Assembly: GCA_964600025.1 (NCBI GenBank)
Contig: CAZRHJ010000003.1
Coordinates: 17,764 to 81,763, forward strand
Length of the DNA stretch: 64,000 nucleotides
Reading direction: 5' to 3'
Origin: JADFUS01 sp964600025
GTDB taxonomy: Bacteria > Bacteroidota > Bacteroidia > Bacteroidales > Rikenellaceae
The position numbers and the translations under genes are program-made. Positions 8,876 to 18,449 of the stretch are shown piece by piece (position 1 is the stretch's first letter; every line of letters starts with the position of its first letter). The notes beneath the pieces were generated by a model, which saw nothing but the letters and a program-made list of their open reading frames with translations, was not told where the DNA came from and did no database searches.

Positions 8876-8883
8876 CAAAGTTA
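8876..8883 (-). promoter_or_regulatory. -7 box for the trkH-trkA operon
   Basis: On the minus strand TAACTTTG matches TAnnTTTG, 28 bases before the trkH ATG. The 65-bp divergent spacer also contains TAATTTTG (8858-8865) on the plus strand, in a position to serve the PH-domain gene. Confidence 0.45.
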
Positions 8884-8912
8884 ATAATTATATTAAACAT
8901 ACAATATTTATT

Positions 8913-9404
8913 ATGCAAAAACTTAATTACAAATGTTCAATGGGCAAACGAGAGAAAATATCTTCGATATTGTCCTACCTTCCAATTTTTGTCATAATAA
9001 TAATTGGTTGCATATATTTTCAAAATGAATTTATAATCCCGCTACTACTTCTTGTAGCTCTTGCAATTTACCCTTTTCTTTTGACTCCACACGAAATTAT
9101 CATAACCCAAGAGGGAATAACCGTCAAACGACTGTTTAGGAGTAAATATATCTCAATGCAAGATATTGTAGCAGTAGCAGAGCGTGAACCAAAAGAATTT
9201 CGTAATGATTTTAGGAATATGGGCGTATCAGGTATGCTTGGACATTTTGGACGTTTCAAATCAAATACGCTTGGGAATTACTATGCAATAGTCAATAATT
9301 CAGAAAACATATTTTGGGTAATAAGCAAACAAAAAATTTATCTTTTGAGTTGCGATAACAACAAAGAAACCCTTAAAGAAATAACAAAATACATAAAAAA
9401 ATAG
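8913..9404 (+). CDS. Small membrane protein with bacterial PH-like domain
   Basis: A 163-residue protein with two hydrophobic segments (about residues 20-36 and 41-57), followed by a cytoplasmic domain of about 100 residues resembling bacterial pleckstrin-homology-like domains (EIIITQEGITVKRLFRSKYI at 70-89, then GHFGRFKSNTLGNYYAIVNN). The arrangement of two helices, a PH strand set and a Gly-rich loop with FGRF is common in uncharacterised Bacteroidota proteins. No catalytic residues are evident. It is transcribed divergently from trkH and followed 66 bases later by tnaA. Function unknown. Confidence 0.65.
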   Translation: MQKLNYKCSMGKREKISSILSYLPIFVIIIIGCIYFQNEFIIPLLLLVALAIYPFLLTPHEIIITQEGITVKRLFRSKYISMQDIVAVAEREPKEFRNDFRNMGVSGMLGHFGRFKSNTLGNYYAIVNNSENIFWVISKQKIYLLSCDNNKETLKEITKYIKK

Positions 9405-9408
9405 TTTT

Positions 9409-9442
9409 TTTGTTGCTTAAATTGATTTTTTAGTTATATTTG
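9409..9442 (+). promoter_or_regulatory. Promoter for tnaA
   Basis: -33-like TTTG at 9409-9412 and a perfect -7 box TATATTTG at 9435-9442, 22 bases apart (the usual spacing is about 19-21), with the ATG 29 bases further on. Confidence 0.55.
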
Positions 9443-9470
9443 TGCAAACACAACTAAAACTATTAAAACT

Positions 9471-10847
9471 ATGGAACTTCCTTATGCAGAACCATTTAGA
9501 ATCAAAATGGTAGAAGCAATCAAAACAACAACACGTTCAGAGCGTGAAAAAGCTATCAAAGAGGCAGGTTATAATCTATTTAACCTAAAAGGCGAAGATG
9601 TATTTGTGGATATGCTAACAGACTCAGGTACAGGAGCAATGAGCGACACACAATGGGCAGCAATGATGACTGGCGACGAGAGTTATGCAGGTTCAAGTTC
9701 ATTCTTCAATCTTCAAAAATCTATCCAAACAATCTTTGGATTTGAATATTTTTTGCCAACTCACCAAGGACGTGCAGCCGAAAATACCTTATTCTCAACA
9801 CTTATCAAAGCAGGTGATGTTATTCCGGGAAACTCTCATTTTGACACTACAAAAGGCCATATTGAATATCGCAAAGCATTTGCAGTGGATTGCACAATAG
9901 ACGATGCAAAGGACTCTCAAAAAGAAGTTCCTTTCAAAGGAAATGTTGATTGTACAAAATTGGAAGAAGTACTTAAAACTACTCCAAAAGAAAAAATACC
10001 ATTTATTTGTTTGACAGTTACAAACAATACAGCAGGTGGACAACCAGTTTCGATGCAAAACATCAAAGAGGTATGTGCATTGGGTAAAAAATACGGCATT
10101 GCAGTAATGATGGACTCTGCACGTTTTGCCGAAAACGCATATTTTATCAAAGTGCGTGAAAAGGGATACGAAAACAAAACCATAAAAGAAATTGTACGAG
10201 AAATGTACAAAGACGCAGATATGATGACAATGTCTTCTAAGAAAGACGGGTTGGTAAATATTGGTGGTTTTACTGCAATGAACAGCGAAGATGTATATAA
10301 ACGTGCTTCTGTATTTAATATTATGAACGAAGGCTACCTTACTTATGGAGGTATGGCAGGACGTGATATGAATGCTCTTGCAGTTGGACTTATGGAAAAC
10401 ACAGAATACGAGATGCTACATTCACGCATTTCTCAGGTTGAATACTTAGGTAAAAAACTTGACGAATATGGTATTCCTTACCAACGCCCAGCAGGTGGCC
10501 ACGCTATTTTTGTTGATGCTAAACGTATGTTAGACAAAGTTCCTTTGGAACAATTCCCCGCACAGACATTAGGCGTAGAATTATATCTTGAAGGAGGAGT
10601 TAGAGGAGTTGAGATAGGTGCTATTTTGGCAGACAGAGACCCAGTAACTCGTGAAAACAGATTTGGTGGAGTTGAGTTCTTGCGTCTTGCAGTTTCTCGC
10701 CGTACTTATACAAATAACCATATGGATTACGTGGCAGCAGCACTCAAAAACATAGCAGACCGCAAAGACTCTATCACAAGTGGATTTAAAATTGTAGAAG
10801 AAGCTCCTATTATGCGACACTTCACAGTAAAATTAGACAGAATTTAA
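9471..10847 (+). CDS. tnaA: Tryptophanase
   Basis: A 458-residue PLP-dependent beta-eliminating lyase converting L-tryptophan to indole, pyruvate and ammonia. The family core is intact: PTHQGRAAEN (96-105), DSARFAENAYF (215-225), and the PLP lysine Lys258 in MSSKKDG. Tryptophanase and tyrosine phenol-lyase are close relatives. Here GVRGVEIG (376-383) and MRHFTVKL with His450 match tryptophanase, whereas phenol-lyase has Met and Arg in the first site and Phe in the second. No TnaC-like leader peptide is visible in the short 66-bp upstream gap. The gene appears monocistronic, with a stem inside a repeat remnant downstream. Confidence 0.92.
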   Translation: MELPYAEPFRIKMVEAIKTTTRSEREKAIKEAGYNLFNLKGEDVFVDMLTDSGTGAMSDTQWAAMMTGDESYAGSSSFFNLQKSIQTIFGFEYFLPTHQGRAAENTLFSTLIKAGDVIPGNSHFDTTKGHIEYRKAFAVDCTIDDAKDSQKEVPFKGNVDCTKLEEVLKTTPKEKIPFICLTVTNNTAGGQPVSMQNIKEVCALGKKYGIAVMMDSARFAENAYFIKVREKGYENKTIKEIVREMYKDADMMTMSSKKDGLVNIGGFTAMNSEDVYKRASVFNIMNEGYLTYGGMAGRDMNALAVGLMENTEYEMLHSRISQVEYLGKKLDEYGIPYQRPAGGHAIFVDAKRMLDKVPLEQFPAQTLGVELYLEGGVRGVEIGAILADRDPVTRENRFGGVEFLRLAVSRRTYTNNHMDYVAAALKNIADRKDSITSGFKIVEEAPIMRHFTVKLDRI

Positions 10848-10860
10848 CAACAATAATAGC

Positions 10861-11034
10861 TTTGTATACTTATCTGTGAAATATTCTAAGATATCCGAGT
10901 TTATTAGGAACTTCTATGATTTCTGAAAGATAAAACTTTAAAAAAAATATTTTTCTAATCTCCAAATAAGTGAAAACACTGTAATAAATTAAGCAATAAT
11001 ATATTACAGTGTTTTTTATAATTTTTATCTTGAA
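10861..11034 (+). repeat. Dispersed element, B-half remnant with internal hairpin
   Basis: Contains CTAAGATATCCGAGTTTATTAGGAAC and TATGATTTCTGAAAGATAAA, matching the B-arm of the family, then AACACTGTAATA ... TATTACAGTGTTTTTT (10974-11016), a 12-bp stem followed by T residues that could terminate tnaA transcription. The A-end and the palindromic core are missing. Confidence 0.7.
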
Positions 11035-11093
11035 GTAACAAATAATAATACAACATTTTGAAACAAGAATAAAATTTATTCCCGTTTTTTTTA

Positions 11094-11101
11094 TATCTTT
11101 G
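11094..11101 (+). promoter_or_regulatory. -7 box before the DUF3298 lipoprotein gene
   Basis: TATCTTTG, perfect to TAnnTTTG, 40 bases before the ATG at 11142. No -33 TTTG at standard spacing. Confidence 0.4.
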
Positions 11102-11141
11102 TATCTAATAACATAATAACTTTATAAAATTAACAAAAACA

Positions 11142-11831
11142 ATGAAAAAGCTACTAATTTTGTGCTTTACTACAATACTTTTGGCTTGTACAAGCACTAA
11201 AAATCCAGAATACACTACAACAAGTATAAATTATTCAGACAAATACCTAACAGCAAAAATTGAATATCCAAAATTCAAAGGTATGCCAAATATCAATGAA
11301 GAGATAGCAAATATCATATCGGTATATGACACAGAAGAAGCCTCAACTCTTGATGAGCAAATAAAAAGCCTTAGCGACGAAGCAAAAGAAGTATCTGAAA
11401 TAAGCGAAAGAGAGGTACAATACACATCGGAGATAAGTTTTAATATCAATTATAGCAAAGATATTACTTCGGTTGTTATCACAAAATACGAATATGCAGG
11501 AGGTGCTCACCCAAATACTTATAGCGCATATATTAATGCCAACAACAAAGATATTATTATTCCTAACAACGAGATAATTAATAATTGGAAAGCACTAAGA
11601 CCTTTGGTTGTAAAAGAACTTTGCAAACAAAAAGAAATTAAAGAAACAGATAAACCCGAAGAAAGTGGTCTGTTTATTAATTTTGAAGAATTACCTCAAC
11701 CAGAAAATATTGGTTTTACAAAAACCAATCTAATACTATACTACAATCGCTACGAGATTGCACCTTACGCTTTTGGAGATTTATTGATAGAACTTCCTCT
11801 AAACAAGATTTCTGAATATATAAATTACTAA
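11142..11831 (+). CDS. DUF3298 (RsiV-like) lipoprotein
   Basis: A 229-residue secreted lipoprotein. The signal peptide MKKLLILCFTTILLAC ends in a lipobox with Cys16 as the lipidation site. The mature part has the DUF4163/DUF3298 pattern: a helical first half, then YEYAGGAHPNTYSAYIN (about 116-132) and, near the C-terminus, LILYYNRYEIAPYAFG. This domain is known from RsiV, the lysozyme-sensing anti-sigma factor of Bacillus, but here there is no sigma-binding part, so the role is unknown. It lies 18 bases upstream of nhaC, likely one operon. Confidence 0.8.
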   Translation: MKKLLILCFTTILLACTSTKNPEYTTTSINYSDKYLTAKIEYPKFKGMPNINEEIANIISVYDTEEASTLDEQIKSLSDEAKEVSEISEREVQYTSEISFNINYSKDITSVVITKYEYAGGAHPNTYSAYINANNKDIIIPNNEIINNWKALRPLVVKELCKQKEIKETDKPEESGLFINFEELPQPENIGFTKTNLILYYNRYEIAPYAFGDLLIELPLNKISEYINY

Positions 11832-11849
11832 CCTACAAATAAAATTCTA

Positions 11850-13274
11850 ATGAAACAACCCACAATCCTACAATCAATTGTGCCTATCGTAGTGCTAATA
11901 GGTCTTATTGCACTAAACATCACAATTTTTGGCAACGACACTTTGGCAGGTGCAAACCAAATAGCTCTACTGTTCACATCAACAATAACTGCTATATTTG
12001 CGATTTATAATGGCACAAAGTGGGACGATATGATGAACAAAGTCATAGATACTATTTCTTCTGCAATGGGAGCAATTATAATACTGCTACTAATTGGTAT
12101 GTTGGCAGGAACTTGGATGATTTCAGGCGTTATTCCAACAATGATGTATTACGGTTTGTACATACTTAATGCCGATTTTTTCTTACCAGCAGCAGTTATT
12201 ATTTCTATAATTATTTCAATTTCGTTGGGTAGTTCTTGGTCAACAATAGCAACTCTTGGGGTTGCACTTCTTGGTATAGGTAGAGCTTTGGGATTTGATG
12301 ATGGTATTATTGCAGGAGCAATTATATCTGGTGCATATTTTGGAGATAAAATTTCCCCAATTTCTGACACATCAAACCTTTCGGCAGCTATCTCAAAAAC
12401 AGATTTGTTTGTACTTATCAGATATATGATGCAAACATCTATTCCAACAATACTTATCACACTTGCAATTTTTGTTGCCATTACATTCTCGGTAGAACAA
12501 ACTGGTGCAGCAACAGACGTTTCTCATTTCAGAAATGGTTTGGACAACATTTACAATATTAGTCCGTGGCTATTAGTAGTGCCTATTTTAACAATCATTG
12601 GTATAGCAAAAAAACTTCCTCCACTACCAGTTTTATTGTTCGGTTCGGTATTAGGCGGTATTGCGACTATTATTTTCCAAACAGATATTATAGCTAATCT
12701 TTCGACTGACGGAATTTACAATGCTAAATCTTGCTACGAAGTAGTTATAAAATCAATGTTTGGAGCAATTAATATGAATAGCGAAGACACTGTAATCAAC
12801 AATCTTACAGCTACGAGAGGTATGGCTGGAATGCTTAATACTATTTGGCTTATTATATGTGCTATGATTTTTGGAGGAATTTTGGAAGCAGGTGGTTTCT
12901 TGAAATGCCTAACAAACAAAATGATGAGATCCGTAACTACTCCACGTGGAATTGTTACAGCAACAACTGGGACTTGTGTATTGTTTAACCTTACAGCAGG
13001 CGACCAATATTTGTCTATCGTAATTCCTGGCAAGATGTTTGTGGATAGTTACGAAAAGATGAACCTAAAAGGAGAAGTATTGGCAAGAACACTTCAAGAC
13101 AGTGCCACTGTTACAAGCGTTTTGATACCTTGGAATACTTGTGGAGCAACTCAATCTACAATTTTAGGAATATCTACATTCACATATCTCCCTTACGCAT
13201 TTTTCTGTTATCTAAGCCCTATTACCTCAATACTATTCGCTTGGTTTAATATAAAAATACGACGAAAAGAATAA
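11850..13274 (+). CDS. nhaC: NhaC-type Na+/H+ antiporter
   Basis: A 474-residue inner-membrane antiporter with about 11-12 helices. Family marks include SLGSSWSTIATLGVALLGIG (about 126-145), GAYFGDKISPISDTSNLSA (about 161-179) and the late GDQYLSIVIPGKMF with TLQDSATVTSVLIPWNTCGA, all characteristic of NhaC. It should export sodium in exchange for protons, supporting pH and salt homeostasis. It follows the DUF3298 lipoprotein by 18 bases and precedes DUF4954 by 54 bases. A second, unrelated sodium antiporter of the NhaD family lies at 18.4 kb. Confidence 0.9.
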   Translation: MKQPTILQSIVPIVVLIGLIALNITIFGNDTLAGANQIALLFTSTITAIFAIYNGTKWDDMMNKVIDTISSAMGAIIILLLIGMLAGTWMISGVIPTMMYYGLYILNADFFLPAAVIISIIISISLGSSWSTIATLGVALLGIGRALGFDDGIIAGAIISGAYFGDKISPISDTSNLSAAISKTDLFVLIRYMMQTSIPTILITLAIFVAITFSVEQTGAATDVSHFRNGLDNIYNISPWLLVVPILTIIGIAKKLPPLPVLLFGSVLGGIATIIFQTDIIANLSTDGIYNAKSCYEVVIKSMFGAINMNSEDTVINNLTATRGMAGMLNTIWLIICAMIFGGILEAGGFLKCLTNKMMRSVTTPRGIVTATTGTCVLFNLTAGDQYLSIVIPGKMFVDSYEKMNLKGEVLARTLQDSATVTSVLIPWNTCGATQSTILGISTFTYLPYAFFCYLSPITSILFAWFNIKIRRKE

Positions 13275-13328
13275 TAAAATCACAAATTTTGATGTTATTA
13301 TTACATAAACAAATTTTAATCACAAATT

Positions 13329-15308
13329 ATGTACAGAAAATTAAGCACAAACGAAATAGAGGTTTTAAAAAACAACCAATGTTGGGCAGATGATTGGAAT
13401 AACATTAATGTTAGAGATGAGTTTGATGCTAAACAATTTAATTTAGTCAGATTTTCGGGAACAATAAACCTTGGAGGAAACTCAAAAAGACACGAACTCA
13501 AAGGTGGAATAAGTGTTAGAAGTGGTATTTTTAACGCAAAAATACACAACTGCAACATAGGCAACGGAGTATATATCACAAATGTAAATCAATATATTGC
13601 AAACTACGATATTGGCGACAATGTTGTGATTAGTAATGTAGATAGGATTTTGATAGACGGCGAAACAACGTTTGGTAATGGCACACAAGTAGCTGTACTA
13701 AACGAAACTGGCGGACGTGAAGTAATGATTTACGATAGACTTTCTTCGCATTTAGGCTATATAATGACGCTTTACAGACACAAACCAGACACTATCAAAG
13801 CCATAGAAAAACTAATACAAGAATATAGCGATAAACAAAAAAGCACACGTGGCAGTATAGGTAATAATGTAAGTATTTTTAATTGCGATACTATCATAAA
13901 TGTCAAGATTGGAGATAACACAGTAATAAGCGGAGCATCAAGGCTCGAAGAAGGCTCAATTAATAGCACGGCAGAATCTATGGTGTATATTGGCTGTGAT
14001 GTTATTGCTAAACATTTTATAATTTGTAGTGATACGTCTGTAAAAGATGGAGCTATGCTCGACAAATGTTTTATAGGGCAAGGTTGCGAAATTGGCAAAC
14101 AATACTCTGCCGAAAACTCTTTAATATTTTCAAACTGTGTTGGTATGCACGGGGAGGCGTGTTCTATTTTTGCAGGGCCTTATACCGTTACTCACCATAA
14201 ATCAACGTTATTGATTGCAGGTCTGTATTCTTTTATGAATGCAGGTAGTGGTTCTAACCAATCAAATCATATGTATAAACTTGGGCCAATACACCAAGGA
14301 GTAATAGATAGAGGCTCAAAAACCACATCAGATTCTTATATACTATGGCCATCAAAAATCGGTGCTTTTTCGGTAATTATGGGCAGACACTATAATCACT
14401 GCGATACATCTATTTTGCCTTTTTCGTATTTGATAGAAACAGATAACAATACATATATTGTTCCGGGCGTAAACCTTCGTACAGTAGGCACAATTCGTGA
14501 TGCAAAGAAATGGCCAAAACGTGATAGGCGAAAGACAGATAAGATTGACCAAATAAACTACAATCTACTCTCTCCATACACTGTTCACAAAATGATAAAA
14601 GGGGCTGCAAAACTTAATACTATCAAAGAAATTTCAGGTGAAACATCTTCAAAATATTCTTATGAAAACTGTATTATCAGAAATTCCTCTCTAAACAATG
14701 GTATTAAATTTTATAATATAGCCATTACCAAATTCATTGGAAACTCTATTATAAAACGCTTGGAAAATATTAGTGGCAAAGACTTGAACGAACTTCAAAA
14801 AGCACTAAAACCAAGCTCGGAAATAGGTATTGGTTCGTGGGCAGATATCGGAGGATTATTAGCTCCCAAAAAAGAAATTTTAAGAATTTTAGACGATATA
14901 GCTGACAATAAATTAAATAATTTGGAGGATATTCATAAAGAATTTGAAAATCTTCACGGAAATTACTATGAATACGAGTGGAACTGGGTTTATGAAAAAA
15001 TTTCGAATGGAAATTGTGGCATAGACTTAAATTCTGCAAACAGTATATCCGAGTACGTACAGAAGTGGATAGATTGCGTTACGACACTCGACAAAATGGT
15101 ATATGAAGATGCTAAGAAAGAATTTACACTATCAAGCAAAACAGGTTTTGGTGCAGACGGAGGAAAAACCACCAAACAAAAAGACTTTGAGAATGTTCGA
15201 GGAGCATTTGAAAGCAATGATTTTGTGATAGATACCCTCAACCATATTAAACGCAAAACAGAGTTAGGAGAAGAATTAATCAATCGCCTAAAACCGTTGA
15301 TTAAGTAA
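13329..15308 (+). CDS. DUF4954 family protein with hexapeptide-repeat beta-helix
   Basis: A 659-residue cytoplasmic protein whose first 400 residues are dominated by imperfect hexapeptide repeats of the left-handed beta-helix type (such as IHNCNIGNGVYI, YDIGDNVVISN, VKIGDNTVISGAS, KCFIGQGCEIG), as in sugar nucleotidyl- or acyl-transferases. The central CSIFAGPYTVTHHKSTLLIAG segment and the HQGVIDRGSKTTSDSYILWPS segment are conserved hallmarks of DUF4954, a family I associate with Bacteroidota. The remaining 250 residues are helical. A small-molecule transferase is likely from the fold, but no substrate can be assigned. A strong terminator follows. Confidence 0.8.
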   Translation: MYRKLSTNEIEVLKNNQCWADDWNNINVRDEFDAKQFNLVRFSGTINLGGNSKRHELKGGISVRSGIFNAKIHNCNIGNGVYITNVNQYIANYDIGDNVVISNVDRILIDGETTFGNGTQVAVLNETGGREVMIYDRLSSHLGYIMTLYRHKPDTIKAIEKLIQEYSDKQKSTRGSIGNNVSIFNCDTIINVKIGDNTVISGASRLEEGSINSTAESMVYIGCDVIAKHFIICSDTSVKDGAMLDKCFIGQGCEIGKQYSAENSLIFSNCVGMHGEACSIFAGPYTVTHHKSTLLIAGLYSFMNAGSGSNQSNHMYKLGPIHQGVIDRGSKTTSDSYILWPSKIGAFSVIMGRHYNHCDTSILPFSYLIETDNNTYIVPGVNLRTVGTIRDAKKWPKRDRRKTDKIDQINYNLLSPYTVHKMIKGAAKLNTIKEISGETSSKYSYENCIIRNSSLNNGIKFYNIAITKFIGNSIIKRLENISGKDLNELQKALKPSSEIGIGSWADIGGLLAPKKEILRILDDIADNKLNNLEDIHKEFENLHGNYYEYEWNWVYEKISNGNCGIDLNSANSISEYVQKWIDCVTTLDKMVYEDAKKEFTLSSKTGFGADGGKTTKQKDFENVRGAFESNDFVIDTLNHIKRKTELGEELINRLKPLIK

Positions 15309-15310
15309 CA

Positions 15311-15356
15311 AATAAAAATAACCCACAAAAACTAAATAGTTTTTGTGGGTTATTTT
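15311..15356 (+). terminator. Intrinsic terminator after the DUF4954 gene
   Basis: AATAACCCACAAAAACTA pairs with TAGTTTTTGTGGGTTATT around a short AA loop, followed by a T run. It begins 3 bases after the stop codon. Confidence 0.9.
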
Positions 15357-15395
15357 TTACCATTATACCATAAATACTTGTATATGAGAAGCATA

Positions 15396-15539
15396 TCAGA
15401 AATCAAACAAGTTTCAAAAACTCGAATATCTTAGGATATTTTGCAGATGCTCATAACAGAGCGTATTGAATTACGTGCGTTATTAACATCTGTAAAATAT
15501 ACAAGATAGGCAAGTTTCATTCAAAGCGTACGATACTAA
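15396..15539 (-). repeat. Dispersed palindromic element, diverged copy
   Basis: Core GATATTTTGCAGATGCTCATAAC ... GTTATTAACATCTGTAAAATAT is recognisable, followed by an A-arm ACAAGATAGGCAAGTTTC and end AAGCGTACGATACTA. It abuts the stop codon of the receptor-like gene at 15540 and is co-oriented with it. Confidence 0.75.
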
Positions 15540-18311
15540 TTAAAAACGCATCATTCCGTGCCCCCTTCCCATTCCTCGTTGCGGTGAAGAACCAGAGGTT
15601 CTAAGTCCTTGTGCTTTCAGAGTATTGATTTTGTATTTCACAGAGAAAGCGACATAACGAGTTAGATTGTTAGAAAATACTGTTTCGATATATTGGTCAG
15701 AAGTATTTGTAAATATATTTTGATATTGGTTAAGCAAATCATATCCAGATACACGAACTTCAAGTCTATCGTTCAAGAATCTTTTACCAATACCAGCGTT
15801 CAGAATATTTTGGTGTCTATCAACATTTGGCGAAGACGACAAATAATTGTAACGATAATTATAATCTATATTCAAGAAAAATCCTTTCCAAAATATCCAA
15901 TCTAATTTCACTTGCACTTCTTGTTCAAAAACATTTACTGCACTACTTATATCACTTTTTGAGCGAGTATAGTCAGAACTTGTTCCAATAGTAAAATCTA
16001 ACTCGGGTGTTATATTACTCAACAATTTAAGGTTCAAGCCTACTGCATTGTTCATTGTAAAATATTTTGTACCATCTTGGATAGAAGGAAATCTATCAAA
16101 CTCATATTCCACCTCAGTGTTCAAAGTACTTTTAATACCTTTTAGAGGCAAAGAATACTCCGAAGACAAACTCATATTCCACATACCGTCTAAGTTTTCG
16201 TAAGTCTGTATTCTTGCACCTTTTTGAACTAAAACACCATCAATCACCTCATCAGCCTGAACAACTCGGGTGTTTTGTGCAAAATAATCCTGAGTGTTTG
16301 TTACTCTTGCAAACAACATCAAACTTGTAGATTTTTCGATATTAGACGAACGATACATAAAGTTAAGATTTGTACGATATGCTTGGTCAAGATTAGAGTT
16401 ACCCATAACCAAAAAACTTGGATTTGAAACATCAAGCACATCTTGCAGTTGATTAATCGAAGGTAAAACTGAATTACTACGAAGCATAACCCTCATAAAT
16501 TTAGATTTTGAAGGGCGGAAGAAATAAACAGAGAATACCTCTGGGGCATTATAAGAATATTTCTCGATAGGTTCTATAAGAGGATAAGTACGTTGGTCTT
16601 GCAAAGCAGAGTATTTGTAACTTAATCCAATATTCAGATTATGAATATTATTTTTGTTGTAAGTATAACCCAAAGTAACTTTATTGTTAAGGTAATCACG
16701 CTCAAAAGTATTAGACAAATCATCATTAATATCTGTAAAAGAAGATGTTAGTGCGTCCCAAGCATAAGTTTTTTTGTCGCTATCGCTCCAATCATACGAA
16801 ACACCATATCTAAGCGACAGACCACCAAATTTACCAATTCGTTGAGTCAATCCCAAATTAAAATCAAGATTATTTGAATTTGCTAAATCTCTAATCTTTT
16901 GGTTCGACACAGAATCTTGCCAATTATCATTTGCATATTTCAGAATATTATTTTCTAAAAACTGGGTACTTTCGTCATTCGAGAACGAACCTCTAAAACT
17001 TGAAGTAAAGAAAGTTTTTGGAGAGAAGTTATGAAACCACATTATATGCGGATTTATTCTATAATTTGATGATTCAGATACGCTTTTTGAACTTGTAGTT
17101 GTATTGAGTTTCTCGTCAGCAAATTTATTTTCTGTAACAGAAAATTTGTTTTGTTCACGAGAAGTATAAGTAAACGATGGACGAATAATCAATTTATTAT
17201 TGGCATTTAATTTTTGCTCATACCAAACATTAAGACGATGCGTATTGGTAAGCAGATTTGAAGTATCAGCAATTAACATAGTACTATTGTCGGCAGTAAA
17301 AGTTCGGTTGGTAAGCGAAAGAGCATCATTATCTTTGCGATTATAAATATAGTTTACCGAAAAACTACCATCTTTAATTTGTCTATCATAATTAAATTTT
17401 GCACCTATTTGACTACTCAAACCATTTTGGCTACCACCTCCATAGAATCCTCGTTGTGAAACAGGATTCGCATTTATGTTATTAGCTCCCAAACCAATAT
17501 TAATCACATCTTTTTGAGTAAATATATTTGTATTCGCACTTCCAGTATAATAGTTTTTATCGCCATAACCATAAGCACCATAATACTCTCCCAAAACAGC
17601 ACTTTTTTGTTTGGTTTTCGTAACAATATTAATAGTTTTGACACGTGAACCGTCATCAAATCCAGTAAATTTAGATTCATCGGATTGGTCGTCGATATAC
17701 TGTATTGATTCAACAATATTTGCAGGAAGTGAGTTTAAGGCAGTAGCTGCATCATTTCTGAAATAGTTTTTACCATCTACCAAAACTTTTGCAATAGCCT
17801 CTCCTTCTTTGGAAACAGTACCGTCAGACGATTGTTTAAAGCCCGGCATTTTTGCCAACAAATCCCCTGCCGAAGCATCAGGATTGGTCTTGTATGCACC
17901 AGCATTATATTGTGTTGTATCGCCTTTTATCTCCGCAACAGGAGCAGAACCATAAACAATAATTTCCTTGACTTTTAGGGCTGTACTAAGCACAATGGGA
18001 GTAGACAAAATAAAAGTCTGAGAAGTAGGTTTAACAATCACTTTCATATTTTGATAACCTGCATACTCAACTAATAAATTGTTATCTACGCCATATTTGA
18101 GATTACGTAGAACAAACTCTCCTTTGTCATCTGTAATCACCCCAGCTCCCGTAACTGTGTCTTTAATAATAATTGCTCCAACGAGTGGTTGTTTGGTGAT
18201 TTCGTCAATCACAACACCTTTAATAGTTGATTTTTGGTTTTGTGCATAAGCTCCAAGGCTTATATTTACAAACAAAACACAAATAATAAGTTTGATAAAG
18301 TTAGTATTCAT
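15540..18311 (-). CDS. TonB-dependent-receptor-like outer-membrane beta-barrel protein
   Basis: A 923-residue outer-membrane protein. Signal peptide at 1-23 (cleaved near AYAQ). A carboxypeptidase-regulatory-like domain at about 28-105 (GVVIDEITKQPLVGAIII ... DDKGEFVLRNL). A plug-like region at about 125-235 includes DASAGDLLAKMPGFK and ends VKTINIVTKTK. The remainder is a beta barrel of the outer_membrane_beta-barrel_3 style. There is no SusD partner. The last 18 residues (SGSSPQRGMGRGHGMMRF) form a flexible Gly/Met/Arg tail beyond the barrel, which is unusual because the terminal strand normally ends the protein. Ligand unknown. Confidence 0.82.
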   Translation of the reverse strand: MNTNFIKLIICVLFVNISLGAYAQNQKSTIKGVVIDEITKQPLVGAIIIKDTVTGAGVITDDKGEFVLRNLKYGVDNNLLVEYAGYQNMKVIVKPTSQTFILSTPIVLSTALKVKEIIVYGSAPVAEIKGDTTQYNAGAYKTNPDASAGDLLAKMPGFKQSSDGTVSKEGEAIAKVLVDGKNYFRNDAATALNSLPANIVESIQYIDDQSDESKFTGFDDGSRVKTINIVTKTKQKSAVLGEYYGAYGYGDKNYYTGSANTNIFTQKDVINIGLGANNINANPVSQRGFYGGGSQNGLSSQIGAKFNYDRQIKDGSFSVNYIYNRKDNDALSLTNRTFTADNSTMLIADTSNLLTNTHRLNVWYEQKLNANNKLIIRPSFTYTSREQNKFSVTENKFADEKLNTTTSSKSVSESSNYRINPHIMWFHNFSPKTFFTSSFRGSFSNDESTQFLENNILKYANDNWQDSVSNQKIRDLANSNNLDFNLGLTQRIGKFGGLSLRYGVSYDWSDSDKKTYAWDALTSSFTDINDDLSNTFERDYLNNKVTLGYTYNKNNIHNLNIGLSYKYSALQDQRTYPLIEPIEKYSYNAPEVFSVYFFRPSKSKFMRVMLRSNSVLPSINQLQDVLDVSNPSFLVMGNSNLDQAYRTNLNFMYRSSNIEKSTSLMLFARVTNTQDYFAQNTRVVQADEVIDGVLVQKGARIQTYENLDGMWNMSLSSEYSLPLKGIKSTLNTEVEYEFDRFPSIQDGTKYFTMNNAVGLNLKLLSNITPELDFTIGTSSDYTRSKSDISSAVNVFEQEVQVKLDWIFWKGFFLNIDYNYRYNYLSSSPNVDRHQNILNAGIGKRFLNDRLEVRVSGYDLLNQYQNIFTNTSDQYIETVFSNNLTRYVAFSVKYKINTLKAQGLRTSGSSPQRGMGRGHGMMRF

Positions 18312-18394
18312 TGCTATTAGTTTATTAAATTCTTTATTAGTTTGAGTACAAATAAAGATAAAAGTTAAATTTAGGATAAAAAAAAGATTTCTCT

Positions 18395-18424
18395 TTTGAT
18401 GTATTACAAAAATAATTACCTTTA
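18395..18424 (+). promoter_or_regulatory. Promoter for nhaD
   Basis: -33 TTTG at 18395-18398 and -7 TACCTTTA at 18417-18424, 18 bases apart, with the ATG 25 bases downstream. The last base of the -7 box departs from consensus. Confidence 0.55.
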
Positions 18425-18449
18425 CAAAAAATATTAAAACCGTTAAAAT

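Noticed and set aside
9471..10847. Tyrosine phenol-lyase instead of tryptophanase
   Set aside because: Residues at the discriminating sites (GVRGVEIG, DSARFAEN and His450 in MRHFT) are of the tryptophanase type.
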